Shown here in pieces: positions 19,095-28,730 of a DNA stretch of 38,245 nucleotides; positions within the stretch are counted from its first letter, which is position 1, and the number at the start of each line of letters is the position of its first letter. A program made the translations under genes and the position numbers. The notes beneath the pieces are model-generated. The model was not told where the DNA came from and did not search any database. It saw only the letters and a program-made list of their open reading frames with translations. Source of the DNA: an uncultured Erwinia sp. (GTDB lineage: Bacteria; Pseudomonadota; Gammaproteobacteria; Enterobacterales; Enterobacteriaceae); assembly GCA_913775305.1 (NCBI GenBank), contig CAJYIY010000022.1, forward strand, positions 1-38,245. The letters run 5' to 3'.

Positions 19095-20873
19095 ATGATG
19101 ACACAAGGTAAGGTGAAGCGGCTGTCGTGGTCGCTGTTGGCCGGGCTGCTGGTCTGGCAGGGTGCGGGAGCCGCGCCAACCGACACGCCCTCAGCACAAA
19201 GTGCTCCGGCAGCAGCGCCGGTTTCCTATGGTGTAGGCGCGGATACCTTCCATCCGGTGAAGGCAGCGCATGGCATGGTGGCCTCAGTGGACGCCACCGC
19301 CACGGCGGTCGGCGTGAAGATCCTTGAGCAGGGCGGCAATGCAGTGGATGCAGCGGTGGCCGTCGGCTATGCGCTGGCCGTGACTCACCCGCAGGCGGGG
19401 AACCTGGGTGGCGGCGGTTTTATGCTGTTGCGCACCGCCTCTGGCAATACCACCGCGATCGATTTTCGTGAAATGGCGCCGGTTCGCGCCAGCCGCGATA
19501 TGTTCCTTGATGCACAGGGGAATGCAGACAGCAAAAAGTCGCTGACTTCGCACCTGGCGTCCGGCGTTCCCGGTACGGTAGCGGGCTTTTCGCTGGCGAA
19601 CCAGAAATACGGTACGCTGCCGCTAAGCACGCTGATCCAGCCTGCGCTGGAGCTGGCGCGTAACGGCATTGTGGTGAATGAATCACTGGCCGACGATCTC
19701 AACGTATACGGCAAAGAGGTGTTACTCAGCCACCCTAACAGCAAAGCTATTTTCTTCAGGCCGGACGGCACGCCGTGGCGGCAGGGTGAAAAACTGGTAC
19801 AGCGTCAACTGGCTAACAGCCTGGAGCTGATTTCCCGTCAGGGGCCGGATGCGTTTTATAAGGGCAGAATTGCCGATCAAATCGCCGCGGAGATGGAACA
19901 ACACGGCGGACTGATCGGCAAAACCGATCTGGCCAACTACCGCGCCATTGAGCGCAAACCAGTCAGCGGGACCTACCGCGGCTACGAAGTCTATTCCATG
20001 CCGCCGCCGTCTTCCGGCGGAATCCACATCGTGCAGATCCTTAATATCCTGGAAAACTTTGACCTGGCGAAGATGGGCTTCGGCAGCGCCGATGCTATCC
20101 AGGTAATGGCCGAGGCGGAGAAATATGCCTACGCCGATCGCTCGGAATATCTTGGCGATCCGGAGTTCGTCAAGGTGCCAACCCCGGCGTTGACCAGCAA
20201 AGCCTATGCAAAAACCCTGGCGCAGCAGATCGATCTGGCGAAGGCGCGTCCGTCATCGGAGATCAAGCCGGGCAAGCTGGCTCCGTATGAAAGCGATCAG
20301 ACCACGCATTTCTCGGTGGTGGATAAGGACGGCAATGCCGTTGCGGTCACCTACACGCTGAATACCAACTTTGGCAGCGGTATTGTGGCCAGTGACAGCG
20401 GTATTCTGCTGAATAACGAGATGGACGACTTCTCTGCCAAGCCCGGTACACCGAATGTTTACGGTCTGATCGGCGGGGAGGCCAATGCGGTGCAGCCGTA
20501 TAAGCGTCCGCTCTCTTCAATGTCACCAACCATCGTGGCGAAAGACGGTAAAACCTGGCTGGTTACCGGCAGCCCCGGTGGCAGCCGCATTATCACCACC
20601 GTGCTGCAAATGGTGGTTAACAGCATCGACTTTGGTATGAACGTTGCGGAAGCGACCAATGCACCGCGCTTTCACCATCAGTGGCTGCCGGACCAGCTGC
20701 GGGTGGAGAAAGGCTTCAGCCCGGATACGCTCAAGCTGCTGGGCGAGAAGGGGCAGCATGTGAAGGTGATGCCAGCGATGGGCAGCACCCAGAGCATTAT
20801 GCTGGGGCCGGACGGGATGCGATATGGTGCCTCGGATCCGCGTACCCTCGATGATCTAACCGCAGGATACTGA
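19095..20873 (+). CDS. ggt: Periplasmic gamma-glutamyltranspeptidase
   Basis: 592 residues. A basic-hydrophobic signal peptide occupies about residues 1-27. The N-terminal-nucleophile hydrolase precursor self-cleaves before Thr403 (SDQ|TTHFSVV) to give large and small subunits. Thr403 is then the catalytic residue, equivalent to E. coli Thr391. The substrate-binding PLSSMSPTIV and oxyanion/lid GSPGGSRIITTV motifs are intact. It breaks down extracellular glutathione and transfers gamma-glutamyl groups. ATG 19095 follows AAAGGA; a second ATG is the next codon. Likely single-gene transcript with its own terminator. Confidence 0.97.
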   Translation: MMTQGKVKRLSWSLLAGLLVWQGAGAAPTDTPSAQSAPAAAPVSYGVGADTFHPVKAAHGMVASVDATATAVGVKILEQGGNAVDAAVAVGYALAVTHPQAGNLGGGGFMLLRTASGNTTAIDFREMAPVRASRDMFLDAQGNADSKKSLTSHLASGVPGTVAGFSLANQKYGTLPLSTLIQPALELARNGIVVNESLADDLNVYGKEVLLSHPNSKAIFFRPDGTPWRQGEKLVQRQLANSLELISRQGPDAFYKGRIADQIAAEMEQHGGLIGKTDLANYRAIERKPVSGTYRGYEVYSMPPPSSGGIHIVQILNILENFDLAKMGFGSADAIQVMAEAEKYAYADRSEYLGDPEFVKVPTPALTSKAYAKTLAQQIDLAKARPSSEIKPGKLAPYESDQTTHFSVVDKDGNAVAVTYTLNTNFGSGIVASDSGILLNNEMDDFSAKPGTPNVYGLIGGEANAVQPYKRPLSSMSPTIVAKDGKTWLVTGSPGGSRIITTVLQMVVNSIDFGMNVAEATNAPRFHHQWLPDQLRVEKGFSPDTLKLLGEKGQHVKVMPAMGSTQSIMLGPDGMRYGASDPRTLDDLTAGY

Positions 20874-20879
20874 CAGCCG

Positions 20880-20906
20880 CAGGGCCGAAAGCTCGGCCCT
20901 GTTTTA
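20880..20906 (+). terminator. Intrinsic terminator of ggt
   Basis: 9-base arms CAGGGCCGA/TCGGCCCTG with an AAGC loop, then TTTTA. The T-run overlaps the malT stop codon (20904-20906), so the hairpin also lies just past the end of convergent malT and may serve both genes. Confidence 0.85.
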
Positions 20907-23630
20907 TGCGCCAGACGCCAGTCCCATTCCCATCAGCTGCAGCAGCTGTTGCGCCTGCTGTACCGCCTCCTGACGATGCATCACACCGAGCTTCTGATAC
21001 AGATTACGGATATGGGTTTTGATAGTGGTGGCTGCCACGTCCAGCTCACCGGCTATTCGCTCATTGCTGTAGCCGGAATAAATGAGCCCCAGCACCTGCC
21101 ACTCGCGCTGGGTCAACGGGCTGGTGCGGATCAGCTCCGGCACCTGTGGATGGGTGAGCAGGCGGGTGACAAAGCTTTCATCAAAGTGCGCGAACTTGTG
21201 GCGATGATGCTGATTAATATCGCGCAGGATGCGCTGAGCCCGGCGCTGTTCCATTTCCGGTAGCGTGTTGAGCTGCAACAGCTGGCGGAGCTGCTGCGCC
21301 ATCGGTTCGCCTTCAATCACAAAGTGGCTGATAAAGCCGGTGCGATTAGCCAGCGTCAGTGCCTCAATCAGTGCCTGCTGGGCTTCAGCTTTACGCCCTT
21401 CCCGCCAGTAGAGCGCGTTGGCCAGCAGCAGATTGCGATTTAAATCGCTGATCAGCAGCAGACGGCGGGCATTGTCATTCAGTTCGTCCAGCACCACTTC
21501 CGCCTGGCTGAACTGACCGAGCAGGATCTGCGCGCGGGCGACGTTGCGCCACTGCCCCTGTAAGAAGTGATTATCTGCATCAGCCGGTTTCAGGGTCAGG
21601 CCAAGCCAGCTGGCTGCGCTACTGACATCGTGAGTCATCTGCCAGTAGATGACCCGCGCTTCATCGGCGTTGGTCACCCAGTCACTGTGATAGTGGCCGT
21701 TGCTGAGCAGATTCTCACAGCGGGTCAGATAGCGGCGGGCGTTATCCAGGTCCCCACGGGCCAGTGCGCATTTCGCCAGCACCGTCAGGCATTGAAGCTG
21801 CTGCTGCGGATGGAAATTCTCCAGCACTTTTAGCCCGGCGCGAGCGGCTTTTTCTGCTTCGTCCAGATTGGCCCACGAGAGCAGCAGCTGCGCGCGCAGG
21901 CGCAGCAGGAACTCATGCATCGGCAACTGCTCCAGCCCTTCTTCTGCGATCAGACGGAAAGCCTGCTCCTGTGTGTCCCATGCCGTTTGCAGATAGCCCT
22001 GGGCAATCAGAATTTCACTCTGCTGCAGCAGCGCCCACAACGCGTAGTGGCAGACGTTCTCATGCCGCGCCATCTGTGCGGTTTGCTGCATCATCATCAG
22101 CGCCATAGCCAGTTCTCCCCGGCAGTGCAGCACTTCACCGCGCACGGAGGTTGCAACGATTCGGCTGAAGGCGCAGCTCAGCGGCAGAGTCTCCAGCGCC
22201 AGCAGTGCCAGCCTGTCGGCTTCATCCGGGCGGCCGGCGTTGATCGCAACCTGGGCGCGCAGGGCATTAAATTCAGCGCTAAGCAGATCGTCGACCACAA
22301 CCTGCTCCAGTGCCATTTCCTGTTCGGCACGCGCCAGCAGGCGGTCAACGTCGTTATAACGGTGCTGACTCTGCGCCAGCCAGGCCTGCAGCAGAATCAG
22401 CCGGGGATTCTCAACCAGCTGCTTCCAGGGCAGTGCCTTTAATCCTTTTTCCAGCAGCGTCAGTTCGCTGTGGTTGAACAGGGTCCACGCGTGGCGCAGC
22501 AGAATGTCACGCAGCAGCGGGATATCTTCCGCCTCCAGGGCGTGATGAATGGCTTCTCCGGCGTAGCCCTGAGCCATCCAGCCCTCGGCGGCGGCACGAT
22601 GAATCGCATGCAGTTCACTGCTGAGTTCCCACTGACAGCGCTGGCGCAGGAAAGAGGCAAACAGCGGATGGAAGTTAAACCATTCGCCGCGCTCATCCAT
22701 CCGCTGAATAAACAGCCCCTGGCGTTCGGTCTCTTCCAGCCGCCGCTGGCCACACTCTTCGTGAGTCAGGCGGGCAATCAATCCGTCGTTCATCGAACGC
22801 AGCACCGAACTACGCAGCAGAAAGTTGCGCGTACCGTCATCCACGCAGTCCAGCACTTCATCCACCAGATAATCCGCCAGATGACTGGCATTAATTCCGG
22901 CCAGCCGCTGGGCAGACTGGTGAGTTGGTGTATTTGACTGCCGGGCGGAGAGCGCAATCAGCTGTAGCGCAGTAGCCCAACCGGCCACTTCATCACACAG
23001 CCGCTGAGATTCCTGTTCGGCGATCGGCTGCTGCAGACGACCCGCGAAAAAGGCGCGGGTTTCTTCGTGAGTGAAGGCCAGCGACTGGCTGTTAATTTCC
23101 AGCAGCTGTTCGCGTACGCGTAGATTGGCAATCCCCAACGATGGCAGATTGCGGGAAAGGATCACCAGCGTCAGGTTTTCCGGCTGATGACGGAGGAAAA
23201 AGCGCATTGCCTGATGGATCACGTCATTGGTCAGCTGATGGTAATCGTCAATAACGATAGTCAGCGGCGACTGCCATTCAGCCAGTTCGATAAACAGCTG
23301 AGAGAACAGCGCATTCAGGGAAGCGTACTGGTGTTTCTGCGCCATAGTGTCACTGCGCACGCAGTGTCCGCCGGTCGCCTGCTGTACGGCTGCCATAAAA
23401 TAGTTCGCGAAGCGTTCCGGGTAGTTGTCGCTTTCATCCAGAGAATACCAGCCCAGACCATGCTTCCCCGCTGCCCACTGGGCCATCAGTGTGGTTTTAC
23501 CATAACCTGCCGGGCTGGTGACCAGCACGAGGCGGTACAAATGGCTGTTGGCCAGCCTGGTGAGCAGACGGTCGCGTACCAGCGTATTCTCTAACCTTAG
23601 CGGTCTGCTTAGTTTTGAGGGTATCAGCAT
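20904..23630 (-). CDS. malT: Maltose regulon activator MalT
   Basis: 908 residues, close to E. coli MalT (901). STAND-class ATP-dependent activator that responds to maltotriose and turns on mal genes. Visible: P-loop SPAGYGKTT at 39-47, Walker B-like [11 protein letters not shown], a central TPR-like helical sensor region (about 440-800), and a C-terminal LuxR-type helix-turn-helix ([44 protein letters not shown]). The [14 protein letters not shown] start matches the family. Divergent from malPQ, which it should activate through the MalT boxes in the shared spacer. Confidence 0.97.
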   Translation of the reverse strand: MLIPSKLSRPLRLENTLVRDRLLTRLANSHLYRLVLVTSPAGYGKTTLMAQWAAGKHGLGWYSLDESDNYPERFANYFMAAVQQATGGHCVRSDTMAQKHQYASLNALFSQLFIELAEWQSPLTIVIDDYHQLTNDVIHQAMRFFLRHQPENLTLVILSRNLPSLGIANLRVREQLLEINSQSLAFTHEETRAFFAGRLQQPIAEQESQRLCDEVAGWATALQLIALSARQSNTPTHQSAQRLAGINASHLADYLVDEVLDCVDDGTRNFLLRSSVLRSMNDGLIARLTHEECGQRRLEETERQGLFIQRMDERGEWFNFHPLFASFLRQRCQWELSSELHAIHRAAAEGWMAQGYAGEAIHHALEAEDIPLLRDILLRHAWTLFNHSELTLLEKGLKALPWKQLVENPRLILLQAWLAQSQHRYNDVDRLLARAEQEMALEQVVVDDLLSAEFNALRAQVAINAGRPDEADRLALLALETLPLSCAFSRIVATSVRGEVLHCRGELAMALMMMQQTAQMARHENVCHYALWALLQQSEILIAQGYLQTAWDTQEQAFRLIAEEGLEQLPMHEFLLRLRAQLLLSWANLDEAEKAARAGLKVLENFHPQQQLQCLTVLAKCALARGDLDNARRYLTRCENLLSNGHYHSDWVTNADEARVIYWQMTHDVSSAASWLGLTLKPADADNHFLQGQWRNVARAQILLGQFSQAEVVLDELNDNARRLLLISDLNRNLLLANALYWREGRKAEAQQALIEALTLANRTGFISHFVIEGEPMAQQLRQLLQLNTLPEMEQRRAQRILRDINQHHRHKFAHFDESFVTRLLTHPQVPELIRTSPLTQREWQVLGLIYSGYSNERIAGELDVAATTIKTHIRNLYQKLGVMHRQEAVQQAQQLLQLMGMGLASGA

Positions 23631-23809
23631 GGCTAAAACTTCACTGTTTGATGGCGAAAGAAGAAATAAAATGAATTATTTCGCAGCGTGTAATTAAAAC
23701 ACCTTCGACCAGGATGATGCGTATTGCAAGACACAGTGCAAATGGAAATTCTGGAAGTTGCACTGCATCACATTTCCTTATGATTTATTACATTGTGCTA
23801 CACGAGCGC

Positions 23810-23852
23810 AATCAGGAAAATGGCTTATACCGAGCTCATTTTCCTGATTTTT
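23810..23852 (+). terminator. Orphan intrinsic terminator 1 in malT-malP spacer
   Basis: Perfect 13-base inverted repeat (AATCAGGAAAATG at 23810-23822 and CATTTTCCTGATT at 23837-23849) with a 14-base loop, running into TTTTT at 23848-23852. The T-run is only on the plus-strand side, so it stops rightward transcription. No gene on that strand precedes it: malT runs the other way. Confidence 0.75.
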
Positions 23853-24004
23853 AACACTCCTCTCACGCCATATTTTCTAGCAGCGTAATGCGCTTTGCCG
23901 ATCGATTTTGCGTTTCATCCGCGCGGCGTATCCGGCGAACGTCATCCTCTGATTGTTGTTCTGATTATTTATCTGTTCATCGCATTATGCGATGAGCTTT
24001 TTTT
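23853..24004 (+). ncRNA. Candidate small RNA upstream of malP
   Basis: Inference from structure only. The 152 bases after terminator 1 end in a second, textbook terminator with seven Ts, preceded by a U-rich stretch (about 23950-23974), as in Hfq-bound small RNAs. No ORF of useful length lies here. A weak promoter candidate has -10 TATTTT (23871-23876) and a poor -35, giving an RNA of about 120 bases. I do not recognise it as a known small RNA. The terminators could instead shield the malP promoter from rightward read-through. Confidence 0.35.
23975..24004 (+). terminator. Orphan intrinsic terminator 2 in malT-malP spacer
   Basis: Ten-pair stem (including one G-U) from 23975-23984 with 23988-23997, TTA loop, followed directly by seven Ts (23998-24004). 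It is among the best terminators in the window, points to the right, and lies about 60 bases before the first MalT box. Confidence 0.85.
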
Positions 24005-24196
24005 CCCATTGGCGTCTTAACTGTAAGGTGCTGGCGATCACATTTTCACCTACGCCCCTGGACTCCTCCCTGGTAAAAATTGCCCGGGGATGATGCTCTG
24101 TCATCCGGCGTCGTTAGCATGTGCGCATCGGTCTACCACAGTATTTCGGGTCATGACGGCAGTACGTCAATTTGAAACCATTTTGTGAGGGAAGTT

Positions 24197-26599
24197 ATGT
24201 CGCAACAGCAATTCAATAAAGCACGTTTTGATGCGGCGCTGACGCGTCAGTGGCAACATCTGGGCTATACCTCCGCCGCTGAGATGAATTCGCACCAGTG
24301 GTGGCAGGCGATTAGCGCTGCGCTGGCCGAACAACAGGCAGCACTGCCGGTGGTCAAGGCGAAAAAAAATCAGCGGCACGTTAACTATATCTCAATGGAG
24401 TTTCTGATTGGGCGGCTGACCGGCAACAACCTGCTGAACCTCGGCTGGTATGACGATGTGAAAGCCGCGCTGGCGGAGCATCAGCGTGACCTGAGCGAAC
24501 TGCTGGAAGAGGAGGTCGATCCGGCGCTGGGCAATGGCGGACTGGGACGACTGGCGGCCTGTTATCTTGATTCGATGGCAACGGTGGGACAGTCGGCAAC
24601 CGGCTACGGCCTTAACTACCAGTATGGCCTGTTCCGGCAGTCATTTGATGACGGCCAGCAGAAAGAAGCCCCGGACGACTGGCACCGCGAGCGCTATCCG
24701 TGGTTCCGGCATAATGCCGCGCTGGATGTGAATGTCGGTATAGGCGGTAAGGTTGTTAAAAACGGCTCAGGCGGTGTGACCTGGCAGCCTGCTTTTACCC
24801 TGCGCGGCGAGGCCTGGGATTTGCCGGTTACCGGCTACCGCAATGGCGTGGTGCAGCCGTTACGCCTGTGGCAGGCAACGCATGCCCATCCGTTCGATCT
24901 CACGCTGTTTAACGACGGCAAATTCCTTAAGGCAGAGCAGCAGGGCATTGATGCCGCGAAGCTGACTAAGGTGCTTTATCCGAATGATAACCATCAGGAA
25001 GGTAAGCGCCTGCGCCTGATGCAGCAGTATTTCCAGTGCGCCTGTTCGGTGGCCGACATTCTGCGACGCCATCATCAGGCTGGTCGCCAACTGCATGAAC
25101 TGGCGGATTATGAAGTTATCCAGCTCAACGATACCCACCCGACCATTGCTATCCCTGAACTGCTGCGGGTGCTGATTGATGAGCACCAGCTCGGCTGGGA
25201 TGACGCCTGGGCTATCGTCAGTAAAACCTTTGCCTACACCAACCATACCCTGATGCCGGAAGCGCTGGAGCGCTGGGACGAGCGGCTGGTTCGCAGCCTG
25301 CTGCCGCGCCACTTTACGCTGATCAAAGAGATCGATCGCCGCTTTAAAAAGCGGGTTGAACAGCAGTGGCCGGGAGATGAAAAAGTCTGGGCGAAGCTGG
25401 CTGTCGTGCACGATAAGCAGGTGCGGATGGCGAACCTCTGCGTGGTCAGCGGCTTTGCCGTGAACGGCGTGGCGGCGCTGCACTCCGATCTGGTGGTCAA
25501 GGATCTGTTCCCCGAGTATCACCAGCTGTGGCCGGAGAAATTCCATAATGTCACCAACGGTATTACGCCGCGTCGCTGGCTGAAACAGTGTAACCCGGCG
25601 CTTTCTGCGCTGATCGACGAGACGCTGAAAGAAGAGTGGGCTGACAATCTTGACGCCCTGCGCGGGCTGGAAAACTACGCTGATGATCGGGCTTTCCGCC
25701 AGCGTTATCGCCAGATTAAGCACGACAATAAAGTGCGGCTGGCGGATTACATCAGACAGCGCACCGGTATTGTGGTCAGCCCGGATGCCCTGTTTGATGT
25801 GCAGATTAAGCGCCTGCACGAATATAAGCGCCAGCATCTGGGGCTGATGCATATTCTCTCCTGCTACAAGCGGCTGCGCGACAATCCCAAACAGGACTGG
25901 GTGCCGAGGGTCTTCCTGTTCGGTGCGAAAGCTGCACCGGGCTACTACCTGGCGAAAAATATTATTTATGCCATCAATAAGGTAGCAGAGAAGATCAATC
26001 ACGATCCGCTGATCGGCGATAAGCTGAAAGTGGTGTTTATTCCCGACTACCGTATTACGGCGGCAGAGCTGATGATCCCGGCGGCGGATCTCTCTGAACA
26101 GATCTCCACGGCGGGCTATGAAGCTTCCGGTACTGGCAACATGAAGCTGGCGCTGAACGGTGCTTTAACCATCGGTACCATGGACGGGGCTAACGTTGAG
26201 ATTGCCGAGCAGGTCGGCGAAGAGAATATCTTTATCTTTGGCAACCGCGTGGATGATGTGAAGGCGCTTAAGGCTGAAGGCTACGATCCGCTGAAGCTGC
26301 GCAAAAAAGATAAGCATCTGGACAGCCTGTTGAAAGAACTGGAAAACGGTTTCTTCAGCGACGGCGATAAGCACGCTTTCGATTTGATGCTGCACAGCCT
26401 GACGAAGGGCGGTGACCCCTGGCTGGTGCTGGCGGACTTTGCCAGCTACTGTGAGGCACAGCGGAAAGTGGAAGCGCTGTATCGCGACCAGGAGGCGTGG
26501 AGCCGTGCCGCCATTCTCAACACGGCGCGTACCGGCATGTTCAGCTCCGACCGCTCAATCCGCGACTATCAACAACGTATCTGGCAGGCGAAACGCTAA
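24197..26599 (+). CDS. malP: Maltodextrin phosphorylase MalP
   Basis: 800 residues (E. coli 797). Phosphorolyses maltodextrins to glucose-1-phosphate in the cytoplasm. The PLP-binding lysine is Lys650 in [37 protein letters not shown] and [19 protein letters not shown] are strongly conserved. The start at 24197 ([11 protein letters not shown]) was chosen because GAGGGAAG precedes it; the in-frame ATG at 24185 overlaps that ribosome site. First gene of malPQ, 9 bases before malQ, under MalT control. Confidence 0.97.
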   Translation: MSQQQFNKARFDAALTRQWQHLGYTSAAEMNSHQWWQAISAALAEQQAALPVVKAKKNQRHVNYISMEFLIGRLTGNNLLNLGWYDDVKAALAEHQRDLSELLEEEVDPALGNGGLGRLAACYLDSMATVGQSATGYGLNYQYGLFRQSFDDGQQKEAPDDWHRERYPWFRHNAALDVNVGIGGKVVKNGSGGVTWQPAFTLRGEAWDLPVTGYRNGVVQPLRLWQATHAHPFDLTLFNDGKFLKAEQQGIDAAKLTKVLYPNDNHQEGKRLRLMQQYFQCACSVADILRRHHQAGRQLHELADYEVIQLNDTHPTIAIPELLRVLIDEHQLGWDDAWAIVSKTFAYTNHTLMPEALERWDERLVRSLLPRHFTLIKEIDRRFKKRVEQQWPGDEKVWAKLAVVHDKQVRMANLCVVSGFAVNGVAALHSDLVVKDLFPEYHQLWPEKFHNVTNGITPRRWLKQCNPALSALIDETLKEEWADNLDALRGLENYADDRAFRQRYRQIKHDNKVRLADYIRQRTGIVVSPDALFDVQIKRLHEYKRQHLGLMHILSCYKRLRDNPKQDWVPRVFLFGAKAAPGYYLAKNIIYAINKVAEKINHDPLIGDKLKVVFIPDYRITAAELMIPAADLSEQISTAGYEASGTGNMKLALNGALTIGTMDGANVEIAEQVGEENIFIFGNRVDDVKALKAEGYDPLKLRKKDKHLDSLLKELENGFFSDGDKHAFDLMLHSLTKGGDPWLVLADFASYCEAQRKVEALYRDQEAWSRAAILNTARTGMFSSDRSIRDYQQRIWQAKR

Positions 26600-26608
26600 G
26601 GGCAGTCT

Positions 26609-28690
26609 ATGGATAATCAGCAGGTTGAACAGGCCACCGTCGCCGCAGGTATTGCGGCGGAGTTCATCAATGCCAAAGGTGAATCGGAAGTTATTCCTCT
26701 GGCAACCCGGCAAAAGCTGCTGGCAGCGATGCACGAAGTACCAGCATCCGAGCGTGTGCCGCTTCCACCGTGCAAGGTGCTGCTAAACCGGCGTGAACAG
26801 CGGTTGAATATCGGCGGCAGCGGCGATTACCAGTGGCATTTTCATACGGAAAAGGGCAAAGAGTTTCACGGACGAGTCTCGGCCGGTGAGACGTTGTCTC
26901 TGCCGTCACGCCTGCCGAACGGCTATCACCAGCTGCTGCTGAGCCAGGGAAAAAAGCAGTGGCTGTGCCGGGTGATTATTGCGCCCAGGCGCTGTTATGA
27001 ACCTGCCGCCCTGAAGCAGGGCGAGAAGCTGTGGGGATCCTGTGTCCAGCTTTACACTCTGCGTTCTGCCCGGAATTGGGGAATAGGGGACTTTGGCGAT
27101 CTTAAGCGAATGGTGGGGGAAGTGGCCCAGCGCGGCGGAGCATTTATCGGGCTGAATCCCATTCATGCCCTGTATCCGGCTGCGCCGGAAAATGCCAGTC
27201 CTTACAGCCCGTCCTCACGCCGCTGGCTGAACGTAATCTATATCGACGTTGCGGCGGTGGTTGACTTCCAGCAGAGTGAGGAGGCGCAGCGCTGGTGGCA
27301 GCAGAGCGAAACGCAGGCCACGCTGACGGCATTGCGCGACGGCGACTGGGTGGACTATGGCCCGGTTGGCGCAGTGAAAATCCAGGGTCTGCGCTATGCG
27401 TGGCAGCACTTCAGCAACCGGCTGCCCGACGACCTGACGCGTCAGGAGTTTGAACAGTTCATCACCTGCGGTGGGGAAAGCCTGTTTAACCAGGCGGCCT
27501 ACGATGCCATTCACGCACATATGCTCAACGAGGATGCCAGCCGCTGGGGCTGGCCAGTGTGGCCGGAAGCCTGGCAGCACGCCGACAGCGACGCGGTGCA
27601 GCAGTTCTGTCTGCAACATCAGGATGAGGTGCGCTTTTGGCTGTGGTTACAATGGCTGGCGCACCGCCAGTTTGACGAATGCTGGCAGGCGAGCCAGCAG
27701 CTGGGTATGCCGGTAGGTCTGTATCGCGATCTCGCCGTTGGTGTTGCCGAAGGGGGTTCAGAGACCTGGTGCGATCGCGAGCTGTACTGCCTGAAAGCGT
27801 CAGTGGGTGCTCCACCGGATATTCTTGGACCGCTGGGGCAAAACTGGGGACTGCCGCCGATGGATCCGCATGTGATGGCGGCACGTGGCTATCAACCGTT
27901 TATCGATCTGCTGCGGGCTAATATGGCCAGCTGCGGCGCGCTGCGTATCGATCACGTGATGTCGCTGCTGCGCTTGTGGTGGATCCCCTATGGCGAGACG
28001 GCCAATTTTGGTGCGTACGTTCACTATCCGGTTGACGATCTGATGGCGATCCTGGCGCTGGAAAGTGAACGCCATCAGTGCATGGTGATCGGTGAGGATC
28101 TGGGAACGGTTCCGGCTGAAATTGTCGGTAAGCTGCGCGATAGCGGAATTTACTCGTGGAAGGTGCTGTACTTTGAGCAGCAGGATAAAGAGACCTGGCG
28201 GCCGCCTGCCGACTGGCCGCGTCAGTCGATGGCCAGCGCCACCACGCACGATTTGCCAACGCTGCGCGGGTTCTGGAACATGGGGGATTTAACGCTGGGT
28301 GAAACGCTGGGTCTGTATCCGGACAAAATGATACTGGGCAGACTGTTTGCCGAGCGAGAGAAGCAGAAACAGGCGCTGCTGGATGCGCTGCACCGTTTCG
28401 GCTGCGTGCCGAAGCGCTATGCGAAACGGGCAGAAAAGCGTGAAATGGACGCCACGCTGAACCGTGGGATGCAGCGCTACATCGCAGACAGTAACAGTGC
28501 CCTGCTGGGCTTGCAGCCGGAAGACTGGCTGGATATGGCGAAACCGGTCAATGTGCCGGGCACTACCGATCAGTACCCCAACTGGCGCAGAAAACTCCGC
28601 CTGAGCGTGGAGGAGATGTTTGCCGATGAGGGGATTAACCGATTGATCGCTGACCTTGATCGCCGCCGTAAGGCTGGCAAAGTGGCCTGA
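26609..28690 (+). CDS. malQ: 4-alpha-glucanotransferase (amylomaltase) MalQ
   Basis: 693 residues, GH77 family, E. coli length 694. It transfers maltosyl and longer dextrinyl units, releasing glucose and making dextrins that MalP can use. The nucleophile is Asp448 (ALRIDHVMSLLRLWWIP) and the acid/base Glu496 (VIGEDLGTVP), at the same numbers as in E. coli. The N-terminal 130 residues form the enterobacterial extra domain. A GC-rich hairpin follows the stop. Confidence 0.97.
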   Translation: MDNQQVEQATVAAGIAAEFINAKGESEVIPLATRQKLLAAMHEVPASERVPLPPCKVLLNRREQRLNIGGSGDYQWHFHTEKGKEFHGRVSAGETLSLPSRLPNGYHQLLLSQGKKQWLCRVIIAPRRCYEPAALKQGEKLWGSCVQLYTLRSARNWGIGDFGDLKRMVGEVAQRGGAFIGLNPIHALYPAAPENASPYSPSSRRWLNVIYIDVAAVVDFQQSEEAQRWWQQSETQATLTALRDGDWVDYGPVGAVKIQGLRYAWQHFSNRLPDDLTRQEFEQFITCGGESLFNQAAYDAIHAHMLNEDASRWGWPVWPEAWQHADSDAVQQFCLQHQDEVRFWLWLQWLAHRQFDECWQASQQLGMPVGLYRDLAVGVAEGGSETWCDRELYCLKASVGAPPDILGPLGQNWGLPPMDPHVMAARGYQPFIDLLRANMASCGALRIDHVMSLLRLWWIPYGETANFGAYVHYPVDDLMAILALESERHQCMVIGEDLGTVPAEIVGKLRDSGIYSWKVLYFEQQDKETWRPPADWPRQSMASATTHDLPTLRGFWNMGDLTLGETLGLYPDKMILGRLFAEREKQKQALLDALHRFGCVPKRYAKRAEKREMDATLNRGMQRYIADSNSALLGLQPEDWLDMAKPVNVPGTTDQYPNWRRKLRLSVEEMFADEGINRLIADLDRRRKAGKVA

Positions 28691-28695
28691 GTTGA

Positions 28696-28722
28696 CGGCT
28701 CTGCCCCCGGGGAGCAGAGCCG
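28696..28722. terminator. Hairpin between convergent malQ and ketosynthase gene
   Basis: Arms CGGCTCTGC/GCAGAGCCG around a GC-rich 9-base loop, just after the malQ stop and 9 bases before the end of the opposite gene. There is no T-run on either strand, so it may be a weak terminator or an mRNA 3'-end stabiliser. Confidence 0.5.
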
Positions 28723-28730
28723 ATAGCGGG

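Larger units (their letters stand above)
23631..24196. promoter_or_regulatory. malT-malP divergent control region
   Basis: 566 bases without a protein gene. Near malT is a CRP-like site at 23757-23772 whose right half is a perfect TCACA (left half 2 of 5). Near malP are three MalT box cores (GGA[T/G]GA): minus-strand at 24064-24069, plus-strand at 24088-24093 inside GGGGATGATG, and minus-strand at 24101-24106. Between the CRP-like site and the MalT boxes lie two intrinsic terminators facing malP, annotated separately. CRP and MalT control of this region is established in E. coli; the terminators are unexplained. Confidence 0.7.

Noticed and set aside
24860-26002. 380-codon minus-strand ORF opposite malP
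   Set aside because: Antisense shadow; malP is conserved end to end and the minus frame has no domain I recognise.
28696-28722. Intergenic hairpins at 14859, 18585, 28696 and 34694 as one repeat family
   Set aside because: Their arm sequences share no common core that I can see; they are treated as separate hairpins.
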